From Nematostella vectensis (taxonomy: Eukaryota; Cnidaria; Anthozoa; Actiniaria; Edwardsiidae): a DNA stretch of 64,000 nucleotides. A program made the translations under genes and the position numbers. The stretch's first letter is position 1, and the number at the start of each line of letters is the position of its first letter. The stretch spans positions 16,230,469-16,294,468 of the forward strand of contig NC_064035.1 of the NCBI RefSeq assembly GCF_932526225.1, given 5' to 3'. Of the stretch, positions 40,102-64,000 are shown in pieces. The notes beneath the pieces are model-generated. The model made no database searches. It saw only the letters and a program-made list of their open reading frames with translations, and was not told the origin of the DNA.

Positions 40102-43100
40102 TTACTTACGTGGTGCAATAGGATCAAAGGATGATGGTAAGCTGTTGGCATACATAACTAATTTCAATGTATGGTGCTGTTCAGTGATGCCATACCTACA
40201 TTAAAGTTTAAAAAAAATTATATCATTGTAAAGCCATTTGCCAGGATTTCAATACGGAGAAGGGTCATGTTACAATGAAGTAAACCAGATAAACTGTAAG
40301 GTATCAGTTTCTCAATTCTTTTGGAAGATAAAGGATTTCCAATGCCCTGCCTAAAAGCCTTTAAAGAGAATGTTTCTTAAGGGAAAGTAATACACTATGT
40401 TTTGTGCAGAGGCCAGAAGCTTAAAATTGTCTAGACCAATAGAGATGTAACTGTTTGGCTGTTCTTTTCTTACTCACCAGAACACTGTCCATAAACCGTT
40501 AGTCCAGCTGCCGTTTGACCTCATGAAATACCTGCCACAATAAGGCTTTTTAGCAACTTCTAATAAATGAATTACAGTTGAAGCTCTCATAAGCGACCAC
40601 CTTGGGAACTGAAAATTGTGGTCGTTAACGGAGCTGGTCTCTTACGAGAGCTTGCTCTCATAAGCAACCACTGGGTGCAAGAAAACTTGAACAATAGGTG
40701 TTACATTTTCTGGAGACAAAGGAAATGTCCCATGGTTGAAATCAAAGTTAGAAAATTGTAATATATGAAATTTTCTAATGGCCGCCTACTTGAAAGGCAG
40801 CTTTTGTGAAACATTACAACATTTTCCGTGATTTCAGCATGCATTGCATATGATGTTTATCAGGTGTTGACTGACGTTGTAAAGCCAAAAATCATTGTGG
40901 TCGCTTAAGAGAGCTTAAAAATTAAAGAAAAATCTCAGTTGGTGGTTTGAAATTGTGGTCGTTAACGGAGATGGTCGCACCGATAAGTTGGTCGCTTACG
41001 AGAGCTTAGAATTACAGAGTTTGTGTGACAATTCAATTGGTGATACATGATGTGGTCGTTATCAGAGCTGGTCGCTTACGAGAGCGGTCGCTCTTCGAGA
41101 GCTTCGACTGTAATTTACATCAAATTTGTCTTGTTAATTTAGCATTAAAATTGATATTTTATCCTTACCAAGGATTTATTCTATTTGTCCCTCTAGATCT
41201 CCAGAATAGCTTCTCAAAATCCTTTGTAATTTTTTTCCAAAGTTTCTCACTTGTTCCCTTTCCCTGAAAAGGAACAATATAAACATTAAATCCACTATTA
41301 CAAATAGACAAAAAAATAGATGACATGAGTTGAGGCTCTCACCTGACTCTCTTTGCTGACTGTAAACTTATCAAGATAAGGAACTCCACCTGTATCTTTT
41401 GGGACTGTTATAATAGCTGCTGCACTATAACTGAAAATAAAAACATTTTCTCAAAACAAACAAAAGATAAATTTTCTTTAAACTGATTATCTCACTCTGC
41501 CCTGCCCTATCGTATCCCCCTATCCTATTCATGGTTTCTTAAGTGATTAACTTACCTTTCAGATATGTATATTGTGTGAAGTTGTCTCTCAATTTTAGAG
41601 AAGTAATCCAGACTGAGGTCTTGGTCAAAAGACCTGTAACAATGAAAGAATCATATCTTGTTTATTTTACTCTGCTGATGAGGCCAGGCAGGCAGTTCGA
41701 CCCACATTATAGCTCATATCACACATTTGATTGTGAAAATCTTTTGATCAAAATGGAAAAAGGGCCTAAAGGACACCTCATTTTGAAGGTCAAGGGAATG
41801 TATTTGAAAAGGCAACAACTTACAGTATGTTTAAATTTAATAAATGTTTTGACTAAATCGTACACATACCTTATAATAAGACTCCGCAATCTTTCGACAT
41901 CAACATTTTCCAGGGAGTGGTAGGCATTGATCTGCTCAGAAACCTGGAAAAGGGTACCAGAACCTGGAAACAAAACATGTTATAGGAATACGAATAAGTA
42001 TAGCAGATTTCTTTATAAGCCTTTTTTCTACACAGATTCATTATACCCATTTTACTACAATGATTGGGGAAAGAACCCAGCCCCAATCAGGTTTAAACTG
42101 GTCCTCTTAGTTATTTTTCAGGTGCTAGTTGGTAATATGTTTATAAATCCCATACTATACCATTATGTGTGAATAACTCTGTTATCAAGCTGTTGGCACT
42201 TGTAATCACAGCTGACGTCTCACTTGGCAGGCATAGTAACAAATCCCTTATGGACTTTACCTATGTGAACAAATACATAAAAAAGGATTGTCATTAAAAG
42301 TTTTCAGTAAAACAGATATATGTAATTTCTGTAATTATAGCCGAATTCACAGTCCACAAACAAATTTGTCTATAATAAAACTCTGTATTATTTGATGTAG
42401 ATGTTTTTCCACCCTTACCAAATTATGAGATGAGCAGTGTAGTGATGAATCCCTTAGGAGGCTGCCCAGTTCATCTGGTACACTCACTGAGTCAACCACC
42501 TTTAAGAGAAATAAAAACAACCTCAGCAAATACTCAAGTTATGCATGTTATTTGTTAATGATGACACAATTTTTTGAATAAGCAATCTCAGTGTTTATTG
42601 TGATTAAGATGATGATGGTGTCAGTCAAGATTTTAGAATACGGAATGTTTAAGAGCAAATAAATAGATGGCTGGTGAAATAATGATGATGCTGTTTATTA
42701 TTAGTTATTTTGTTATGTTGCTTTTAAGGATATTATGTCTGATTTCCAAGCAAGCTAGCTTTACTTGTGGTGAGTGTATAATGGTGATGATGGTAATGAT
42801 TATGATTGTCATTATTATGATTTTGACAATGATAATGCACATTATATCAATTACCCTGACTTGGTCTGAACTCACCAATGCAATACCCCTTACCTGTCCT
42901 GAACTGTCTCTCAGTCCACCCTCTGTGTTCAAGAAGACTACTTTAGTTGGTTGTAGGATGGCAGCTAGTTCTACTGCAGCACTTGTGGGATCAATGTACA
43001 GCGTTTGTCCGGATGGACTCTTGCCCACCGCAGTCAGTATGGGTATTTGGCCAGACCTAACAATGGTGGACATCGCACATGTACCTAGGTCAGTAATTTC

Positions 43101-46100
43101 TAGTCTTTATCACCTCACAGTAGGAATTCATTGAATTTTAGTGAATCCATTGATTTGAGTGTGAGTAATTTAAAGCTAGGCACTTCATATTTAAGTTGAT
43201 GAAGGGCTGACTCCTCCCCAGTCGTAACGCAAGTTTTCAGAAGGGAGATTTCAAAGGCGCACAAAGCATAAAGGGAAGGGAGCAAGGATGCCCTGCGTGC
43301 CTCTTTAACCCTTCCCTTGAGGCTTTGCGACGTCTCCGAAAACCAAGACGACTGGGGATGGGTCAGGATGAATGGTAAGATTCAGCTTTTTTTTAGTTGG
43401 GGAGCTTAGTTGATATCTTATGCCTTGGGGCCCAGTTGAATTTAGTTTACCTTTGATACCAAAAGAAGAAAAATATGAAACTAATACTATCTATACCTTA
43501 GACCACAGGCTTCCCACCTCAGGATTTCAAAGGACATAAGAATCACGCAAATAAACATCTATGAGTTATATCTTCATGCTCTAATTCATTGAAATAAACT
43601 TAGTTGAGATGTGAATGTATCTATCTGTGGTGTTTTTTTTTTCTTTAGAAGAAGCTCAATTTTATGAGTTTACAACGATAAAAGTTTGTCTCGGATTATG
43701 AGTTGATACTAAGTATGTTAAAGAGACAAGTCTGGCAACTTAATTCCCCCTGGGGGGGCATTCGATGGGCGTGGTCTGGTTATATTTTAACCCTAAAAGA
43801 TACTAAAGTGGGCTTGGTTAGGCATGAATTTACCCCATAAAAGATACCTCAAACAAACGTAAACAATTTTTAATAAAAACATTCATTTTAAACTGTCTCT
43901 TATGGAAGATTTCACATTCAAATGCTCTTTCACAAGCTACAAGTTAGGTGAGCGATGGCTATAATAGCACCCTAAAAGATAGAGAGGTACAAATCTGGGC
44001 ATTTTCACCCCTAAAAGATACCCAAGGCTCCAAATTTACACCCTAAAAGATACAACGATGATCCCCCCGGGCTTAATTCTGACTACCTCAGCTTTAGTGA
44101 GATTTTCTGTTGGATTTTAATCAGTACGAAAACACTGACACTGGTACAGGATGGCAGCTGGTCAAGTAGCCCCACACCACCCTAGACCTCTCTTGTCCTT
44201 CTCCATCCCTCTTCCATATCAACAGGTCGCAAACGTCGACAGTCTGCATGTACTTACCTTAGCTCTATAAGCTACGTTTCACACAACAGATCACCATTTA
44301 GAAGTTAGTGTGGAAACTGTGAAAAAGACAAGTCATGTCTAGGGTGCGCAGGACTAAGCTGTCTATGCAAATTACATCCCAAGGATGCCATTTGACCAGA
44401 TCACCAACGGACAGCTAAAATTGACACTCAAAAATTCATTTCTTGCAGTTTTTTAAGCATATTGCTTTTAAAATTGAGTCGGGATAGTTCCATCACTCTC
44501 CCATCCTGTACCAGTGTCAGTGTTTTCGTACTGATTAAAATCCGGCAGAAAATCGCACTGAAGCTGAGGTAGTCAGAATTAAGTTGGCAGCCTTCTCTCA
44601 TTAACATACTTATTAGTATCAACTCAAAATCCAAGACAAACTTTAATCGCTCTAAACTCTTAAAATTGAGCTTCTTCTGAAGAAAAGAAAAACGGCAGAC
44701 TGATACATTTACATCCCAACTAAGCTTATTTCATGAATTAGAACAATAACTCATAGATGTTTATTTTTGTGAATTCGTATGTCCTTCAAAATCCTTCACC
44801 GATGTGAGTGGGAAGCCTATGCTTAGACTCACTTTTAGCTTTCTAGAAGAACTTACCCGATAAAACTCTTTAGAGGCTCAATGTCAACTCTGTTAATACA
44901 TCCAACTTTGGAATCACTAAAAGAAAAAATTAGTTTTCAAGATAAGTTTTGATTGTAATCATCATCTTGTACATGATTTTATACCTATATAGATAGGTCT
45001 CGTGGATAAAAAACGGGTTAGTGCATAGAGTTAAGAACACATCAACTGCACTAAGCACATGGTTTCATCTTCTTTAACATAACTTATGTATTCACACCAC
45101 ACTCAATTAATCTGCCTCACCCTCGGCTTCAAACAGAACCCTCTTATATATGGTGTCTTCTGTCATAATCAAAGTTTTTTTTACTATACCAGTCATAATA
45201 GTCACATAGGCTCTTACAGAGATGTTGAAGCTGCATGAAAGACATCGCTTGAACATGAGACAGGTCTGGCTTTTGTACCATGTTGTTCCAACAGAGAAAC
45301 CAGTTTGATGCTATCTGCAAGGACTTGATGTTGGAAATCTGTCTGTGATGGTAACACAGGGTTGATGCCATGTACTATAACCACAGGCATCCCATTACGA
45401 GTCAGGAAGGACAAGCAGGATGCTAGCTTGTCCAGCTGTGGAGTGTACGACATTTCCATAAGGTAAGGATAGCATGTTAAGGCCATGTTATTCTTCTAGA
45501 AGTTGTTTCATCCAATCGCAAACATGCTATACCAAGTGAAACCTCTACAACCCTTGTTTTCCTGTCAGTTTCAAACCAGATTTCACACTTGCATTTACAC
45601 AAGAAGTTTCTTACCCTGTAGTATTATATAGGATAAAAACCTCTGCTCACAGGTATATATAGGATATCCCTATGTCTAATAACCACAAAACAGTGGTACC
45701 TGCTAAAGAAAAGCATAGTTTGTTCAGGCTCACACACTTTAAAAAGATGCAGGACTAAAAGAAGTTTTCCTTGTTATGTTTTCATGGTAATTTAAGGGTA
45801 TCAGTTTATACATATTTTTTTGTTTATAACATGCTGTGAAGTCATTGTGTTAGAGGATAGCTTAAACGCGTTAATGAGATTAGGCAATGTTAAATAGCTT
45901 ATTTGTCCTCACCATTTCATCTTCCATAAACACATTAGGAGAAATCTCGACAACAGCAAAAGGTTGTTCAGGGTATGACTCTCTTGTCTGGAACTGCCGT
46001 AACCAATAGCGTGCCTCCTTCGGATCTGTACCAACCTTGATGTAGAAATACATTGTGCAAATGTATGGTCAACTTTTTATACACACTGTAAGATTTGCAG

Positions 46101-46409
46101 GCACTCTTGTCAAGTGTCATTTCATCTTTAAGTTAAATAAATGCTTTAAATTGAACGAAAATAGTTGAAAAAACTAACAAGCTAAGCAGCATTTCTAGTG
46201 TCAAATCCTACCTCTTCAAGAAACCTCTTCAGATCTTGATTCTTTTGACTTTTATCTGAAGTCTGAACCCTTGCAGTTGATGTCGGGACCACGTAAGAAG
46301 TGGATGAAAATCTTGTGACTGCTACTCCAGTACTTAAACTTCTCGCATTCTTTAAAATCTCACTACGACTATTTGAGTTAAGCAATCGGCAGGAGTTTAA
46401 CAGACGCAT
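40102..46409 (-). CDS. NAGS: Mitochondrial N-acetylglutamate synthase
   Basis: Thirteen minus-strand exons join to 501 residues (human 534): 46409-46212, 46035-45913, 45495-45218, 44916-44857, 43056-42894, 42499-42419, 42260-42161, 41963-41870, 41633-41556, 41430-41343, 41263-41169, 40531-40478, 40195-40102. NAGS acetylates glutamate from acetyl-CoA in the mitochondrial matrix; the product activates CPS1/CPS III. The first 50 residues are rich in Arg and Ser and nearly free of acid, a mitochondrial leader. The amino-acid-kinase fold follows (EARYWLRQFQTRESYPEQPF, GQIPILTAVG, KVVFLNTEGGLRDSSG), with SGTLFQVSEQIN at the junction. The GNAT domain has AAAIITVPKDTGGVPYLDKF, the acetyl-CoA loop QGKGTSEKLW (from residue 421), LFWRSRGTNRINPW, and YFMRSNGSWTNGLWTVFWYG. 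The acceptor of exon 3 is the least certain junction. The gene is head to head with CPS. Confidence 0.94.
40575..41110. mobile_element. Non-autonomous TA-target TIR element in NAGS intron 11
   Basis: The left end CAGTTGAAGCTCTCATAAGC and right end GAGAGCTTCGACTG are inverted and flanked by TA on both sides, the pattern of pogo/Tc1-mariner elements. Subterminal motifs GTGGTCGTTAACGGAG and GGTCGCTTACGAGAGC recur several times. About 536 bp, non-coding. Confidence 0.75.
43505..44820. repeat. Large inverted repeat in NAGS intron 4, left arm split by an insertion
   Basis: The right arm 44501-44820 is the reverse complement of 43505-43745 plus 44079-44154, through words such as GAAGAAGCTCAATTTTA, GAGTTGATACTAA and AACACTGACACTGGTACAGG. 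The loop is about 345 bp. The left arm is interrupted at TTAATT by a 327-bp element (next entry). Confidence 0.85.
43746..44072. mobile_element. 327-bp insertion with TTAATT target duplication
   Basis: TTAATT occurs at 43740-43745 and 44073-44078, whereas the uninterrupted right arm of the surrounding inverted repeat has a single TTAATT at the equivalent place. The ends are C/G-rich (CCCCCTGGGGGGGC and ATCCCCCCGGGC). The interior repeats CCTAAAAGATAC five times with short spacers and has no coding capacity. Confidence 0.8.
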
Positions 46410-48317
46410 TTAAAAGAAGACGCTCGACGAAAATTTTGCTCAGTTTTTAGATGTTCGTTGATTCGTTGGTCACAAATGAGCTTTGTTGAACCTTTCAAAG
46501 GCCATCCTGCTTCGTCATGCTTTTTCGGGGTAGATTCACTGCACCACGTCCATTGTGCGTTTCGTTCTCTAATACAGCCGTCGTGAAAATAAATCGGCTT
46601 TTCTATCACCTACTCTAGAAATGTGTCTAGTAGAGGGGCAAATGTCCCCCCAGGGGTAGGGGGTTAGAGAATGTGTACAAACCCCAAAATTATGGACTCT
46701 ACTGAGAGATTATTCTCAAAATATAAAGAAAAACATGAACAGTATTTCTTTCAAATAAAAACAATTGTCATTTTTTTCAAGATTTTTTATAGCTCAGTTT
46801 TATGGTCGATTTTTATACTTATTTTATGGTATATTTTTATAGGGGACTGTGTGTGCACGTGTTATATTTAGCGAATTTTCATTGGACGTTAGTTTAACGC
46901 CACAATACTTAGTACGAAAACAATGCATGTGGTCACACTACTTGACAGCTCTTACGGGTGATGCAACTTTTCAGTGTTTTATCATGCTGGTTTTGTAAAT
47001 TAATGGTATTTGCAGCAACGGCCATTATTACATCGCTGTCTCTACAAGCAAAGGTAGGAAACATTTGAATATTGAGGATCAAGTTCTTTATTCGATGAAA
47101 TGCTATTTGTTTTTGTAATGACAATTTTGGGAGTCACGTCCTCATGGTTGGACTAATTAGAAATGAGTTAACCTTCAAATTGAGCTAAATTGTGTACCTG
47201 CTGTTATCAATGTTTATAATCGTCCTTTGCGTTGTGGAGGATTAATGAATGCAATAGCTATTTAGATTGAATTAGCGCGCAAGTCTGTTGTTCTTCGTGC
47301 ATTTTTTCCCGCATGGAGGCCCCCTAACCAAGACTTGCTGGGAGCTTTTTTCTATTTTTTGCCATTTGCCGTGGGGTTGGCTTTGCATGACAGCCGACTT
47401 AAGCCTTTTTCCACACGTCAGAGATACGCTTTGAAAAGAAAAATTTTTAGTGAAAAGCTCGATTGAAATTTTACTTCTTTCGTTGATCGGTCACCGTATC
47501 TTTGTTCATAGATGCTTTGTTGAACCTTTTAAAGGTCTTCCTGCTTCGAGGAGTCTCTAAGGTAACTGAGCTTTTGGTTATATTGATTTTCAGAGTATTG
47601 CCCCTTTTGGGGTATTGTTCTTTTTAGGTGAAGTGTAGTTTCAGTGCAACCCATGGCTACTACAGCTCTCATGAAAACAAATGGGTTTCTTAGAAATATG
47701 TCTAGTAGGGAGGTTAAGAAATTTGTACAATTTCAAAATCGTGAATTCCTTTTTCCTGAGAGATATAGAGAAAATATGAACCGTATTTCTTTCATATCAA
47801 GAAAAGTCCTTTTTACCAGATCTTATGTAGCTCAGTTTTTATGATCGATCATACTATGTATTTGTTTCTGTGCACGTGTTTTATTGCGTGTTTTCATTGG
47901 TCGTCATAGCCCAGTTAGTTACGCTACGGTAGACACAGCTCTTATGGGTGATGCAAGTTTTCTGTCTTTTTTTATATTTATGCTGATTTTGTAAATTAAC
48001 GATATTTGGAGAAACGGCCATCATTGCATCGCCGTCTCTACAAGCAAAGGTGGGAAATTGGACATTTGAGGACAAGACATTCAAGTCTTTGTAATGAAAA
48101 TTTAAGAATAAACTCACGTCCTTCTATATGGCCTTCTATAGATTGTACTAATTGAAAATTGGCAGTTCGGCTAAATTGTGTGCCTGTTTCAATCAATGTC
48201 TAGATTAATGCTTTGCGTTGTTGAGGATTTATGGATGCAATAGCTATTTTCTTGAATGTGCGTGCATGTCTGTTGTTGTTCATGCAGATTTTTCCCGTTT
48301 GAGGAGGCCTTTCAACC
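46410..48317. promoter_or_regulatory. Divergent NAGS/CPS promoter region, tandemly duplicated
   Basis: The 1908 bp between the two start codons consists of two diverged copies of about 1 kb: copy A from just upstream of the NAGS ATG to about 47421, and copy B from about 47453 to about 48420, inside CPS exon 1. Colinear matches include CTTTGTTGAACCTTT (46482 and 47516), GAAATRTGTCTAGTAG (46619 and 47694), ACAGTATTTCTTTCA / ACCGTATTTCTTTCA (about 46740 and 47780) and TCTACAAGCAAAGGT (47041 and 48038). The longest well-conserved block, AACGGCCAT through CAAGCAAAGGT (47017-47054 and 48013-48051), is the best candidate regulatory element. NAGS is served by copy A and CPS by copy B. Confidence 0.75.
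47328..47421 (+). pseudogene. Relic of CPS exon 1 in duplicated copy A
   Basis: This stretch aligns with CPS exon 1 (48312-48420): shared GGGGTTGGCTTTGCA, then CAGCCGACTTAAGCC versus CAACCGACTTCAGCC, and CTTTTTCCACACGTCA. The start codon is changed from ATG to AAG, there are small deletions, and the leader frame now contains TGA and TAA. It cannot encode the leader. Confidence 0.8.

Positions 48318-64000
<15,683 letters not shown>

Noticed and set aside
40102..40110. A further 3' exon of NAGS using GTAAGT at the end of the last exon
   Set aside because: The bases CGTAAGTAA could be a donor, but reading through gives a stop at the length expected for NAGS and no further NAGS-like sequence follows.
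46933..48117. Paired minus-strand frames sharing PTFACRDxDxxMAV
   Set aside because: Their similarity follows from the promoter-region duplication; the frames are short, differ at both ends, and lack codon-like conservation.

Overview
The window looks like nuclear DNA of an intron-rich invertebrate animal, most likely an anthozoan cnidarian such as a sea anemone. This is inferred from AT-rich introns, many short transposon-like elements, C-runs, and proteins that align closely to their vertebrate counterparts. It carries seven protein-coding genes, all reconstructed here by joining exons at GT/AG boundaries while keeping the reading frame. They are GOSR2 (3' part, + strand), LITAF-like (-), MAD2L1 (+), ESF1 (+), ZW10 (+), NAGS (-) and a mitochondrial carbamoyl-phosphate synthetase of the CPS1/CPS III type (+, running off the right edge). 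The five complete reconstructions (LITAF, MAD2L1, ESF1, ZW10, NAGS) each give one open frame from ATG to stop.

Layout. 1-2.6 kb: last four exons of GOSR2 with a C-rich minisatellite in an intron. 2.6-4.5 kb: nothing recognised. 4.5-7.5 kb: LITAF on the minus strand, with a tRNA-derived SINE in its intron. 7.5-7.9 kb: a compact divergent promoter shared with MAD2L1. 7.9-11.3 kb: MAD2L1. 12-23.3 kb: ESF1, with a long TIR element and a 1.6-kb minisatellite in one intron. 23.3-28.5 kb: a decayed LINE on the minus strand, itself split by a nested insertion. 28.5-38.9 kb: ZW10. 39-40 kb: a large inverted repeat between the converging ZW10 and NAGS ends. 40.1-46.4 kb: NAGS. 46.4-48.3 kb: a tandemly duplicated region between NAGS and CPS. 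48.3-64 kb: 33 exons of CPS.

Biology. NAGS makes N-acetylglutamate, the obligate activator of CPS1/CPS III. Here the two genes lie head to head, both with predicted mitochondrial leaders. The region between them, together with the first part of CPS exon 1, is duplicated in tandem, and the inner copy of exon 1 is dead. The CPS keeps the glutaminase Cys-His-Glu residues, so it should use glutamine (CPS III type) rather than only ammonia. MAD2L1 and ZW10 are both spindle-checkpoint genes. GOSR2 and ZW10 both act in ER-Golgi membrane traffic.

Two signals stand out beyond the genes. First, at least seven introns in CPS and ZW10 carry tandem copies of the preceding exon's 3' end together with its 5' splice site, sometimes expanded into minisatellites with many donor-like GTAAG copies. 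Second, a palindromic repeat in a ZW10 intron carries an apparently complete hammerhead ribozyme on the minus strand, and a degenerate relative of the same repeat family lies in a CPS intron.
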